Shown: in pieces, positions 16,216-25,021 of the stretch
Layout: every line of letters starts with the position of its first letter
Position numbering within the stretch: position 1 is the stretch's first letter
From: QHXW01 sp035280425
GTDB lineage: Bacteria > Acidobacteriota > Terriglobia > Bryobacterales > Bryobacteraceae
DNA: 64,000 bases
Assembly: GCA_035280425.1 (NCBI GenBank)
Contig: DATEFW010000043.1
Span: forward strand, 310,001-374,000
Direction: 5' to 3'
Program-made: the position numbers and the translations under genes
The notes under the pieces: model-generated
What the model saw: the letters and a program-made list of their open reading frames with translations, nothing else
Told to the model about the DNA's origin: nothing
The model's database searches: none

Positions 16216-18006
16216 TCAGATGCGCGCGCCCGCGGTCTTGCGATTTACCGGCAATTCGATGCGAAACGTTGCGCCCGCGCCCGGCTGGCTCTCGACCGAA
16301 ATTTTGCCGCCATGATCGCTCACGACCGATTGCACGATCGCCAGGCCTAATCCGGTCCCGTGCTGCTTGGTCGTGTAATAGGGCGTGAACAGGCGCTCGC
16401 ATTCCTCTCGGGTTAAGCCCTGGCCGGTGTCGGAAACTTCCAGAGTCACGGTGCCATTGTACTGCCGCGTCCGAATGCGCAACGTGCCGCCATTGGGCAT
16501 CGCATCCATCGCGTTCAGCACCAGGTTTTGGAGCGCGCGCTTGATCTGCTCCGGATCGGCTTCGATTAACGGCAGCCGCGGATCGAGATCGATCTCCGGG
16601 CGGATCGCCGCCGAAGCCGCGAATTGCGCCTCGAACAGCTTCAGCACCGCACCCGCCAGGTCATTGATGGAAACCGCCTCGAACTGCGGCGTCGGCATTT
16701 TGGCGAAATCGCTGAAGCGGGCGATGATGGCCTTGAGATTGCCGAGCTCGGCGAGCAGCGTGGCGGTGCTTTCGCGAAACACTTCTTCGAACTCCGCGGG
16801 ATGCTCGCGCTTGGCGCGTTCGAGATTCTCGACCGTGATTTGCAGCGGGAACAGCGGATTTTTCAGCTCGTGCGCCAGCCTGCGCGCCAGCTCGCGCCAG
16901 GCGGCCACGCGCTCGGCCTGAACGAGGCGCTCGCGCTGCTCGGTTAGCTGGCGAGTCATCTGGTTAAAGGCATCGGCCAGCTCACCGATCTCGTCGCGCG
17001 AAGTCACTTCCGCCTGCGCGTGCCAGTTGCCGTGCGCCACTTCTCCGGCCGCCGCCGCCAGTTGCTTCACCGGCCGCGTCACGCGGGCCGTGGCCCATGC
17101 GGCGAGCCCGAGCGCCAGCAGGATTCCGGCGCCGGCCACTAAAAACGCGATGTTGCGGATGAACGTCACCAGCGCCACCACCTGCCGCCGCGAGCTGCCG
17201 ATCAGCAGCACCGCCAGCAGCCGCCGGTCGCGGCCGTCGAGCGGAATGGCGTGAAAACTTTCGGCGCTTGCCGCATCGGACGACCACTGCACCTCGCCCG
17301 TCGTTCCACGATTCTCACGCCGGACGTGCTCAATAAGCGGCGCTAGCTTCCCCGCATCCGCCACCGGAACGCCCTCGAGCGCCTGTGCGGAAAACACCGG
17401 CTCGAGATTGCGATAGAGCAGCGCGCGCATGCCCGCGGGAAGGGCGAGCGACGAAAGAAATTTCTGATCGATGCGCAGTCCCGCAACAACATAGAGCTTG
17501 CTGTCGCCCGCCATCGCGACGCGCACGGCTTCGAGCGCCAGCGCGGCTTCATCCGGCAATTCTTCACGGCGCAAGAAAGCCGGCTGCGATTTCCAGTCCA
17601 CCGGCTCGGTGAGCCACGGCTCTTTATAGCCGAAACGGCCGGACCACTGAGCCGAGGAAACGATCGTTCCATCGGCGGAAACAAGCTCCAGAAAATCCAG
17701 CCCGTGCGCGGCGGCCAGCGGCTCGGCGTCGCGTACGTGCGAAGTGGTATCGGGTTCGGGCCGGTTCACATCAATGGCAATGCGGCGTACGGTATCCGTG
17801 TCGGCGATGCGGTCGGCGCGCCGCGCTATTTCTTCGCCGCGCAGCTCGAATTCCCGGCGGAACTGCTCGACCAGCGCCGCCGTGCGTTCCGCATCCGTCT
17901 GCTCGAACTGGCGGCGCGTGGTCGCCGAAACAAGCCACGCCACCATGGCTACCGCCGCCACGACCGTCAGCGCGAACACCACCAGCAGCCGCGTGCGGAA
18001 CGTCAC
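16216..18006 (-). CDS. NtrY-like membrane sensor histidine kinase
   Basis: With GTG at 18006, whose GTGA overlaps the preceding gene's stop, the protein has 596 residues. Order: transmembrane helix about 7-28, periplasmic sensor about 30-280, second helix about 283-305, HAMP linker (RVTRPVKQLAAAAGEVAHG), a dimerisation helix with His379 (RRLAHELKNPLFPL), and an ATPase domain with N box (LVLNAMDAMPNGG), SDTGQGL and TGLGLAIVQ. It phosphorylates the NtrC-like regulator downstream. No PAS domain is seen, unlike classic NtrY. A longer ATG start at 18069 was rejected because it overlaps the binding-protein gene by 67 bases and adds no signal. The overlap suggests tight coupling to that upstream gene. 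Confidence 0.93.
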   Translation of the reverse strand: MTFRTRLLVVFALTVVAAVAMVAWLVSATTRRQFEQTDAERTAALVEQFRREFELRGEEIARRADRIADTDTVRRIAIDVNRPEPDTTSHVRDAEPLAAAHGLDFLELVSADGTIVSSAQWSGRFGYKEPWLTEPVDWKSQPAFLRREELPDEAALALEAVRVAMAGDSKLYVVAGLRIDQKFLSSLALPAGMRALLYRNLEPVFSAQALEGVPVADAGKLAPLIEHVRRENRGTTGEVQWSSDAASAESFHAIPLDGRDRRLLAVLLIGSSRRQVVALVTFIRNIAFLVAGAGILLALGLAAWATARVTRPVKQLAAAAGEVAHGNWHAQAEVTSRDEIGELADAFNQMTRQLTEQRERLVQAERVAAWRELARRLAHELKNPLFPLQITVENLERAKREHPAEFEEVFRESTATLLAELGNLKAIIARFSDFAKMPTPQFEAVSINDLAGAVLKLFEAQFAASAAIRPEIDLDPRLPLIEADPEQIKRALQNLVLNAMDAMPNGGTLRIRTRQYNGTVTLEVSDTGQGLTREECERLFTPYYTTKQHGTGLGLAIVQSVVSDHGGKISVESQPGAGATFRIELPVNRKTAGARI

Positions 18007-19361
18007 GGCGTCCTCGCTTGCAGCCAGACATTGTCGAGATGCCAGTTGCCCCAGCGCATCGGCTCCCAATTCCGGACGCGCGGGCTCAGGCCCAAAATCT
18101 GCGGCAAATAAACGATCGGCACCACGCGAAACGATTCGACCGCGCGCTTCTCGACTTGATAGACCGCTTCGGGCGTCGTAGCTGCCGGCTCGATGAGCTC
18201 GCCTAGGTGAAACGCTGCCACCAGGTCCGCCAGCGCCTGTGCCGGATCAGCCGAGCGCAGACCGGCGCGCACGAGATGCAAATCGGCGTTTGCGCCCGGC
18301 GTGATTTGGATCGCGACACCTGCTTCCCGTGCGTTGAGCGCGATGCGCTCCGCCACCGGGCGCGCCGCGGGATCGAAGCCATCGTACGCCAGCGTCAGCC
18401 TTGGCGCCGGTTTCGGAAGCATGGCCGCATTCTGGCGTGCGCGATCGAGATCCCGGGCCACCGGAAACAGAAAGGCGTAGCCGGTGATCCACTGGGGCAG
18501 CAGCGCCCCGCTGATTTCTCCCTGCCTTTCGAACAGCACGCTGTGAATCGCCGCGCGATCGATCGAGAGCGCCACCGCGGCCCGCACCCGCGCATCCGCA
18601 ACCGCAGCGCGCCCGGGATCGAACACCACCGCGAGCAGCTCCGACGGAGCCGATGTCCAGGTCTTTACACCGCGCTGCGACTCGCGCCGCGCGTCGTCGA
18701 TCGAAAGCTCAACCACGTCCGCCTTCCCGAGCTCGAGATCGATGGATTGATCGCGGAGCGCGCGGCTCATCTGCAAATCAATCGAATCGAGAAACGGCCG
18801 GCCGCCCCAGTAATCGTCGTTGGCCTGAAGCAGCGCGCGGCGTCCCGGCTGCCAGTCGGCGATGCGGAACGGACCCGTGCCTGACGTTACGGCATCGGCC
18901 CCGCGGCGCAGAATCGCGCTCGATGGAGCCGCCAGCCGCGCGAGCAGATCAAGGGCCGGCGCCCGCATTTCGATCACCAGCGTTTTTTCGCCATTCGCCG
19001 TAACGGCGGCGTCCGCCCAGTTTTGAAAATTCGCCGCTACCGACGCCGCGGTGACCGGTGAGCCATCGTGGAATTTTGCACCGTCGCGAATCTGAAATTG
19101 CCACCGCTTGAATTCGGCATCGTGCTGCCACGCGCTCGCCAGCGCCGGGCGCGGCTCGCCGTGCTCGTCCAGCCGGACCAGCGTCTCGTAAACCAGCGGG
19201 ACCAATGCCACCGGCCATTCGCCCGGATCGCGCAGCGTCATCGCATCGTGCACTTCAACCACGAGCGTGCCGCCATAACGCGGTCGCGTTTCCGCGCTGG
19301 CATTCCAGACGAGCGCCGCGAGGCTAATGAGCGCAGGTAATCGACAGGCGAAACGCCGCAT
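18003..19361 (-). CDS. Family 5 extracellular solute-binding protein (peptide/opine type)
   Basis: A 452-residue periplasmic protein with a signal peptide (1-23, ending ASA) and SBP_bac_5 features: RPRYGGTLVVEV start, PLVYETLVRLDEHGEPRPALASAW, FQIRDGAKFHDGSPVTAASV, and GTGPFRIADWQPG. The family binds oligopeptides, nickel, heme or opines for ABC importers. No permease or ATPase genes are nearby. Its stop overlaps the start of the histidine kinase gene (GTGA), so it may present a ligand to the kinase rather than to a transporter. The protein is shorter than the usual 500-540 residues. Its start lies 38 bases inside the previous gene. Confidence 0.88.
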   Translation of the reverse strand: MRRFACRLPALISLAALVWNASAETRPRYGGTLVVEVHDAMTLRDPGEWPVALVPLVYETLVRLDEHGEPRPALASAWQHDAEFKRWQFQIRDGAKFHDGSPVTAASVAANFQNWADAAVTANGEKTLVIEMRAPALDLLARLAAPSSAILRRGADAVTSGTGPFRIADWQPGRRALLQANDDYWGGRPFLDSIDLQMSRALRDQSIDLELGKADVVELSIDDARRESQRGVKTWTSAPSELLAVVFDPGRAAVADARVRAAVALSIDRAAIHSVLFERQGEISGALLPQWITGYAFLFPVARDLDRARQNAAMLPKPAPRLTLAYDGFDPAARPVAERIALNAREAGVAIQITPGANADLHLVRAGLRSADPAQALADLVAAFHLGELIEPAATTPEAVYQVEKRAVESFRVVPIVYLPQILGLSPRVRNWEPMRWGNWHLDNVWLQARTP

Positions 19362-20490
19362 ATCGGCCGCTCTTCAAATCTCGCGAGATCGCGAAAGCCG
19401 CGCCGCGCTCGGGCGAGGCCCATAACGCCGTCACCGGACCGGGAAACGCGGCGGCATCCGTCACCGGCTGCGGGCGGCCGTCCGCGATTTCGTAAGCCGT
19501 AACCGTATCCGCAACCGCGCCATCGCCCGGGCCCGTCGCGAGCACCTGCGATCGCGCTCCGCAATCGCTTTCGACACCCGCAATGTCGCTTCCCCAGCCG
19601 CTCCACGAACCATTAGGCGCGAGCGCAGAGTCATAGAGATAAGTCCGTCCGTCCGCGCCGGCGAAAAGCCACTCCGTGCGCCCGCGATCCTGCACGCTGG
19701 CCGCGGAATAAAACGCCGGCAGATTTTTTTGCGTCCCGTTCGACAAGAGTACCCGGCCATCGAACAAATTGCGATTGGGAGTAAACGCAGCCTGCATTCC
19801 CGAGCCGATGGGCCACAACACATCGTCGTTGCACGTCACGCTCAGCCCGTTCACGATCATTCCATGGCAGCGCGCGCCCGGCAGGAACGCCTGATAAGCC
19901 GCGCCCTCGACCGCCAGGCGCCCGCGCAGATCCCTCGGCCACGCACGGCTGATGGGCACCCGCGGCGTCTCGGTTTTTTCGTGCAGCGATACGCCCGCGC
20001 GATCCAGCACGACCAGCGTCCCCGCTCCCGGCGCCGTACCCGGACCAACGTCCAGCACCGGCTCATCCTGCTCGAACAGCAATTTTTTTTCGATGTTGAG
20101 CGCCGGCGCCACAGGAGCGGCCGCCCGCGGCATCGCCGCCTGCTCCATCACGACCTCGCGGGTGTCGCCGCGACGCACCTCCGCCACCCAAAGATAACCG
20201 CGCGCGTTTTCGGCCATGGTCACCACCAGTTCGATTCCTGGCGCAGCGCGCACCGCCAGCCCCTGCGCGCCAAGCTCGCGCTCGAGCGCCGAACGCGCGG
20301 AGGAAACTTCCTGCGCGCTCATCGAAGAAAGATTGCGAAAGCTGAGCGCTACCGGCTCACGCTGCTGGATGAGCGCCGCGATCTTGCGCGCGAGCGCGGC
20401 CGCCGCGCTATCGAAGCTCTGCGGCCAGGCCATCGGCGCCAATAAAACGATCATTGCCGGAACGAAAGGACTGCGGCGGGAGCCCACCAT
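19324..20490 (-). CDS. Exported hypothetical protein, first gene of the sensor operon
   Basis: A 388-residue protein with a signal peptide (about 1-24, MIVLLAPMAWPQS). Residues 25-120 form an alpha/beta domain (VALSFRNLSSMSAQEVSSARSALERELG...), which resembles the start of proteins that sum secreted or cytoskeletal components; the remainder (about 130-388) looks like a beta-propeller-type domain with short strands (LFEQDEPVLDVG, AGTLVVLDRAGVSLHEKTE, VTALWASPERGAAF). No catalytic motif. It overlaps the binding-protein gene by 38 bp and so heads the operon with the binding protein, kinase and regulator, suggesting a role in the same sensing pathway. ATG 20454 is an alternative start. Confidence 0.75.
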   Translation of the reverse strand: MVGSRRSPFVPAMIVLLAPMAWPQSFDSAAAALARKIAALIQQREPVALSFRNLSSMSAQEVSSARSALERELGAQGLAVRAAPGIELVVTMAENARGYLWVAEVRRGDTREVVMEQAAMPRAAAPVAPALNIEKKLLFEQDEPVLDVGPGTAPGAGTLVVLDRAGVSLHEKTETPRVPISRAWPRDLRGRLAVEGAAYQAFLPGARCHGMIVNGLSVTCNDDVLWPIGSGMQAAFTPNRNLFDGRVLLSNGTQKNLPAFYSAASVQDRGRTEWLFAGADGRTYLYDSALAPNGSWSGWGSDIAGVESDCGARSQVLATGPGDGAVADTVTAYEIADGRPQPVTDAAAFPGPVTALWASPERGAAFAISRDLKSGRYAAFRLSITCAH

Positions 20491-20529
20491 GGGGTTCGTG
20501 CGCCATCATAGCATACGGCCGTCCGGCGC

Positions 20530-20664
20530 CTACTTGCGCGCCGCCGTTTTAGCCGGAAGCGCGCGTACCACGGTAGCGAGGCAGGCCCGCGCCAGCAGAA
20601 ACGCGATTGGAAAAACCGCGGCCACGACCGCGCTGAGCATCAGAGTGTTGATCAGGTCTTCCAT
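20530..20664 (-). CDS. 44-residue membrane protein
   Basis: ATG at 20664, four bases after a perfect GGAGG (20670-20674 on the other strand), to TAG at 20530. The product MEDLINTLMLSAVVAAVFP... has one hydrophobic helix (about 7-28) and a basic tail (PAKTAARK). It starts 11 bp after the L,D-transpeptidase stop on the same strand, so it is probably its operon partner. Small single-helix proteins of this type often modulate envelope enzymes; the role here is unknown. Confidence 0.6.
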   Translation of the reverse strand: MEDLINTLMLSAVVAAVFPIAFLLARACLATVVRALPAKTAARK

Positions 20665-20675
20665 GTTCGCCTCCG

Positions 20676-21251
20676 TTAGTCCCCGCCGCCTGCCATCGCT
20701 ACCGTAACCGCCGGCTCGCCGAAGATCCGCGCGGTTTCAGCGTCGCGCGCTCCGTGCAGTTCCACAACATCGCCTACCGCGACCCGCGTGAACAGATCCT
20801 CGACATCCCGGTTCCGCATGCGCACGCATCCATGCGACGCTCGCTTGCCGATCGAGCTCGGAACGTTGGTTCCGTGAATGCCATAGCCTTTGCGGCTCAG
20901 CCCCAGCCAGCGCGTCCCGATGGGATTCTCTTTGCCCGGCCCGATCACTTTCCCTTCCGGCCCGTACCAGGTCGGATTCGGAATCCGCTGCACGATCGTA
21001 AAAGTCCCCGCCGGTGTCGGCGATTTGGGCGCGCCCACCGCCGTGCGATAGATCTTCACCACCCGGCCTTCTTCCACCAGCGCCAGCTTCCGGTCCACAA
21101 TGCTGACCACGATGCGGCGTTCGGGCGACGCCTTCTCGATCTTGGTTTGCGCATTCGGCTGCTTCTCCTGGCAGAGCGCTTCCGCCGCCGCGACCAGCGC
21201 GACGGCCATCAGGGAACGAACTCGCCGGATTGTTTCCGTTCGGGGTCTCAT
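20676..21251 (-). CDS. YkuD-family L,D-transpeptidase
   Basis: From ATG 21251 (GGAG ten bases upstream) the protein has 191 residues; GTG 21272 is an alternative. After an N-terminal export helix (about 14-28), the YkuD domain follows: VSIVDRKLALVEEGRVVKIY, TPAGTFTIVQR, and the catalytic signature with His126 (YGIHGTN), His140 and Cys142 (SHGCVRM). It forms 3-3 cross-links in peptidoglycan or attaches proteins to it, in the periplasm, and resists most beta-lactams by mechanism. Domain length and motif spacing are normal. It is divergent from the PAS gene across a 20-bp palindrome. Confidence 0.92.
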   Translation of the reverse strand: MRPRTETIRRVRSLMAVALVAAAEALCQEKQPNAQTKIEKASPERRIVVSIVDRKLALVEEGRVVKIYRTAVGAPKSPTPAGTFTIVQRIPNPTWYGPEGKVIGPGKENPIGTRWLGLSRKGYGIHGTNVPSSIGKRASHGCVRMRNRDVEDLFTRVAVGDVVELHGARDAETARIFGEPAVTVAMAGGGD

Positions 21252-21341
21252 TTGGCTTTTCTCCGTGCTCACACCATGGAGAAATGCAAGCGGCGGCCCG
21301 CCTGTAAACCGCTGATTTTACTGAGATAAATGTAAAAAATA

Positions 21342-21361
21342 ACGTGTCCGGCGGGACACGT
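21342..21361. promoter_or_regulatory. Perfect 20-bp palindrome, candidate operator
   Basis: ACGTGTCC and GGACACGT are perfect inverted repeats around GGCG, in the 175-bp gap between the divergent L,D-transpeptidase and PAS genes. As DNA it is a good dimeric regulator site; as RNA it would be a stable 8-bp hairpin without a T-run. The TGTCC-GGACA core resembles enhancer sites of some sigma-54 activators, and an NtrC-like regulator is encoded 5 kb away, but the link is speculative. Confidence 0.45.
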
Positions 21362-21426
21362 GTGTCGAGCCACGCACGCGAAGCTAAAGTAGCCGCCGGA
21401 AACTGCCGATAAGTCTGAAAACGCTC

Positions 21427-21762
21427 ATGCCAGCGCCCGCCACTGCGCCCGAGAGCGCCATCTTCCATCTGCGGCCCGATGGCTGCATCGCCACCTGGAA
21501 CGAACAGGCGGCACGCCTGCTCGGGTATTCCTCTGATGAAGCGCTCGACCGTTACTTCGCCTGGTTCTCGCCGATCGACGAAGTGCAGCGCGGCGAATCC
21601 GAGCGCGAGCTACGTCTCGCTCGCGCCCGTGGCCATCTCGAATGCGACGGCTGGCGCCACCGCAAGGACGGCTCTAAATTCTGGGCGCACGTGATGATCG
21701 AAGCCATCCGTGACGCCGCCGGTGATTTGGAAGGTTTCGCGCTGGAAACGTCGGCGGGATAA
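21427..21762 (+). CDS. Stand-alone PAS-domain protein
   Basis: A 111-residue protein consisting almost entirely of one PAS fold: AIFHLRPDGCIATWNEQAARLLGYSSDEAL (the PAS core), the linker with HRKDGSKFWAHVMIEAIRDAAGDLEGFALET, which is the PAC-like end. No kinase, cyclase or DNA-binding domain is attached. It could bind a small ligand or dimerise with the PAS-less kinases. No Shine-Dalgarno is evident before the ATG. It ends 12 bp from the convergent ADOP gene. Confidence 0.8.
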   Translation: MPAPATAPESAIFHLRPDGCIATWNEQAARLLGYSSDEALDRYFAWFSPIDEVQRGESERELRLARARGHLECDGWRHRKDGSKFWAHVMIEAIRDAAGDLEGFALETSAG

Positions 21763-21774
21763 CGCGCTGCCGCC

Positions 21775-24549
21775 TCAATCGTAGCGCAGCGCCACGGAAG
21801 GATCGATCCGTGTGGCGCGCCGTGCGGGAACGTAACCGGCGGCGAGGCCGGCCACAATCATCGCGGCCATCGCGAGTGCCATCACCAGCAGATTGGTGGA
21901 TTTCACGCCATACAGCACGCTCTCAACCAGGCGGCTCGCCGCGAGCGCCAGCGCCAGCCCGATCGCCGCACCGGCCGCCGACATAACCAGGGCCTCGCCG
22001 AGCACCGCCCGCAGCACATCGGTTCGCTTCGCACCCAGCGCCATGCGGATGCCGAATTCATTAGTCCGCCGCGCAATCCCGTAAGACATCACGCCGTAAA
22101 TCCCGATCGACGCCAGCAGCGCCGCAAGAATTCCGAAGAAGGTCGACAGTTCCGCCACTAAGCGCCGGTTCAGCGTGAAATCGTCCACCATCTGCGCGAG
22201 CGTCCGCACATCGCTCACCGGCAGATTCGGATCGATCTCGGCGACGCATCGGCGGATTTCCGGAACAATCGAGGCCGGGTCGCCCGCGTAGCGCACCACG
22301 AAGCTGTCGTTGAAGTGCTCCAGGTGTTGCGAATAGGGAAAAAACGCCGCCGGCATCTGCTTCTCTTCGAGGAGCATGTACTTGGCGTCTTTCATCACCC
22401 CGACCACTTCAATGTCCTGCCATCCTGGCTCTTCTCCAACGCTGAACGTGCGTCCCAATGGCGATCCGCCGGGAAAGTAAATGCGGGCCATGGTTTGATT
22501 GATTACTGCGACCTTGCGGGATGCCGCCGTGTCGCGCGCGCTCAGGCCGCGCCCGAACAGCAGGGGAATTTTCACTACATCCAGATACTGTGGTCCCACC
22601 GTGTTGATGTCGGCGGCCGGCCGGTGTTCTTTCGGCGGAAGGCCTGGTACGCGAATGTCCGTGGTCGCCGAGCCGCCTCCGTCAAAAACCGACAACGCGA
22701 AACTTGCGGCACGCACACCGGTAAGCGAGCTGGCACGCTCCTCGATGCGCGTCATAACCGACACCAGCCGCTCATCCCGGTAACCCGCGGCGCCTGGATC
22801 GATGTGCACCCGGACAACGTTCTGCCGGTCGAAGCCTACATCCACATCCATCAGGTTCGCCAGGCTGCGCAGAAACAGGCCCGCGCCGGCCAGCAAGACA
22901 GTCGAGAGCGCCACTTGGCCAGCCACCAGGCCTCGGGCCAGCCGGTTCCGCGTTCCCGGTGATATCACGCCGCGGCTGGATTTCAAGGTTCCGGCGAGCT
23001 CGACGCGCGTGGCGCGCAGCGCGGGAGCCGCGCCGAAAACGAAAACGGTCAGCATCGCTACCGCCACCGTAAAGCCCAGGACTCTCAGGTCGGGTGTCAC
23101 GTGGATCGGCAGCATCTCCGATCCCGGCGAGACCATCGCGACGAGCAACCGGCTGGCGGCCCAGGCAATTGCTGCTCCCAGCACTGCCCCCGCGAATCCC
23201 AGCACCGCGCTTTCGGAAATGAGCTGGCGAACCAGCCGCGCACGGTTAGCGCCCAGAGCCATGCGGACCGCAATTTCCCGCTGCCGCGCCGCGGCCCGCA
23301 CCAGCAGCAGATTGGCAACATTCGCGCACGCAATCAGCAGCACCAGCGCGACGACGGCCATCAGAACCACCAACGGCTCTGTGAACTGGGCGCGCAGCCG
23401 CGAGCGCCCGGTGGCCGCCGGTTTCAGCTCGATCCACGCATGCCGGATGTCATCGAGGTCGTCCTGGGATGGCTTCGGCCCGACATAGCTGCGCAGGATG
23501 CGGCGAAACAGCAGGTTGGTATTGGCCTGCGCCTGGCCCCGGCTGACGCCCGGCTTGAGGCGCGCGATCATGTGCAGCGATTGAAATAGGTTGTTGTCCA
23601 GCCCGTTGCGGTCCGGACAGATTTCGCGCTGCATGGCGAGCGGAATCCAGACGTCGGGCGACTGGCCGACGGTGATCCCGAAAAACTCCGGCGGGGCCAC
23701 GCCGATGATGGTGTACACGGTCGAGCCGATGGCGATGGTCTTGCCCTCAATCGCCGGGCCGCCTCCGAAATGATTCCGCCACCAGGAATAGCTGGCGACG
23801 GCGATCGGGTGCGCGCCGGGAGTTTCATCGTCGGCGCTCGTGAAAACGCGGCCGGCCACCGGGTTCACGCCGAGGGTTTGGAAATAGCTGCCGGAAACCA
23901 GCTCCACTTTGATTTTCTCGAGTGCGGCGCCGCCCGCGATGCGCGCATACGTGAGCGCCAGGAAACTCTGGATGGCCGCTACATCCGCGAACGCCTGGTT
24001 TTCGCGGCGGAACTCGCGGAAAAACGGATAGGAGAAGATTTGCGTGTTGCCGTGCGGCAGAAAGCTTGTATCTCCCTGCGGCCGTGCCTCGCCGAACAGC
24101 ACCAGCTCCCCGGTGTGAGACACCGGAAGCTGGCGGAGCAGGATGGCATTCAGCAGGCTGAAAATCGCGGTGTTGGCCCCGATCCCGAGCGCCAGCATGA
24201 CCACGGCGACGAAAGTAAAGCCCGGAGATTTCGCCAACTGGCGCACGGCGTAGCGGAAATCGCGGACCAGATCTTCGGAGTAGCGAGCGAACAGGTTCGT
24301 TCTCCGGGAGCTCAGCTCAACGCGCGGCTCGCCCAGCGCCAAGCGCAGCCGCTCGCCTAATTCCTTCCATGAAAGCGCGCGTGTCTTTGCCTCCTCCCAC
24401 GCTTCTTCGGGGTTCAGACCACCGCGGAGCGCCCGTTCGTAACTCTCTTGAAAGTCGAGCGCCAGCTCCTCGACGATCTCGGCTTCACGCGCGCCCGAAA
24501 GTCCGAGCGGCGGCAGGTTTTTGCGGACGTAATCCCGGAAGTCAGGCAT
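21775..24549 (-). CDS. ADOP-type ABC permease with N-terminal prefix domain
   Basis: A 924-residue FtsX/MacB permease in the duplicated form typical of Acidobacteria. Residues 1-85 are the cytoplasmic prefix domain (PDFRDYVRKNLPPLGLSGAREAEIVEE...LRGGLNPEEAWEEA), then helix 1 with LALGIGANTAIFSLLNAILLR, a periplasmic MacB-like domain, three helices (VVLMAVVALVLLIACANVANLLLVR, with RQREIAVRMALGANRARLVRQ), a second MacB-like domain and a final FtsX helix set (LLASIGIYGVMSYGIARRTNEFGIRMALGAKR). Substrate unknown; no ATPase gene is nearby. The PadR gene overlaps its start by eight bases, the standard padR-ADOP pair. Confidence 0.93.
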   Translation of the reverse strand: MPDFRDYVRKNLPPLGLSGAREAEIVEELALDFQESYERALRGGLNPEEAWEEAKTRALSWKELGERLRLALGEPRVELSSRRTNLFARYSEDLVRDFRYAVRQLAKSPGFTFVAVVMLALGIGANTAIFSLLNAILLRQLPVSHTGELVLFGEARPQGDTSFLPHGNTQIFSYPFFREFRRENQAFADVAAIQSFLALTYARIAGGAALEKIKVELVSGSYFQTLGVNPVAGRVFTSADDETPGAHPIAVASYSWWRNHFGGGPAIEGKTIAIGSTVYTIIGVAPPEFFGITVGQSPDVWIPLAMQREICPDRNGLDNNLFQSLHMIARLKPGVSRGQAQANTNLLFRRILRSYVGPKPSQDDLDDIRHAWIELKPAATGRSRLRAQFTEPLVVLMAVVALVLLIACANVANLLLVRAAARQREIAVRMALGANRARLVRQLISESAVLGFAGAVLGAAIAWAASRLLVAMVSPGSEMLPIHVTPDLRVLGFTVAVAMLTVFVFGAAPALRATRVELAGTLKSSRGVISPGTRNRLARGLVAGQVALSTVLLAGAGLFLRSLANLMDVDVGFDRQNVVRVHIDPGAAGYRDERLVSVMTRIEERASSLTGVRAASFALSVFDGGGSATTDIRVPGLPPKEHRPAADINTVGPQYLDVVKIPLLFGRGLSARDTAASRKVAVINQTMARIYFPGGSPLGRTFSVGEEPGWQDIEVVGVMKDAKYMLLEEKQMPAAFFPYSQHLEHFNDSFVVRYAGDPASIVPEIRRCVAEIDPNLPVSDVRTLAQMVDDFTLNRRLVAELSTFFGILAALLASIGIYGVMSYGIARRTNEFGIRMALGAKRTDVLRAVLGEALVMSAAGAAIGLALALAASRLVESVLYGVKSTNLLVMALAMAAMIVAGLAAGYVPARRATRIDPSVALRYD

Positions 24550-24889
24550 GTCTCAAACCTGCGGCGCGCTCCATCGCCACCAGGAACGTCGACCAGTTGC
24601 GCCGCTGCTCGGCGAGCATCTTGCGGCCGGCGGGAGTCAGCCGGTAGTAGCGGCGCCGGCGCTGTCCCGCGGTCTCCACCCAGCGGCCGGCAATGAGACC
24701 TTTGCTCTCCAGCCGGTAGAGCACCGGATAAAGCGAAGCGATCTGAAACGAGACTGCACCCTCGGAGCGCCGCTCGATCTCCACGCCGATCTCATAACCG
24801 TGCCGCGGCCTTCCTTCGAGCTGCGCCAGCACCAGCAGCTCCGCGCTGCCTTTCTTGCGCGCGTTCTCTTCAGAGTCTACGACTGCCAT
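24542..24889 (-). CDS. PadR-family transcriptional regulator
   Basis: A 115-residue winged-helix protein from ATG 24889 (TTG 24898 is three codons earlier). GSAELLVLAQLEGRPRHGYEIGVEIERRS is the PadR N-terminal domain; SFQIASLYPVLYRLESKGLIAGRWVE is helix 3 with the conserved SLYPxLxRLExxGLI signature; RRRYYRLTPAGRKML forms the wing, and a C-terminal helix would dimerise. It likely represses the ADOP gene, which starts eight bases inside its end. An A/T-rich patch overlaps its own start. Confidence 0.93.
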   Translation of the reverse strand: MAVVDSEENARKKGSAELLVLAQLEGRPRHGYEIGVEIERRSEGAVSFQIASLYPVLYRLESKGLIAGRWVETAGQRRRRYYRLTPAGRKMLAEQRRNWSTFLVAMERAAGLRHA

Positions 24890-24908
24890 ATATTGCAATC
24901 ATATATAT
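24888..24908. promoter_or_regulatory. A/T-rich inverted repeat at the padR start
   Basis: ATATAT (24888-24893) and ATATAT (24901-24906) flank seven bases that include the palindrome ATTGCAAT (24892-24899). It covers the PadR start and the -10 area between the divergent padR and cyclophilin genes, a natural place for PadR autoregulation. Evidence is positional only. Confidence 0.35.
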
Positions 24909-25021
24909 CGCGGGCGCGGCATGAATGTCAACCGGCCCGGAGGCGGCAGCCGCACCGCGCGCGGACGGGGCATTCAGTATAATGCTTCGTTGCTCCAATT
25001 CTGATTGTGAGGACTCACCGC

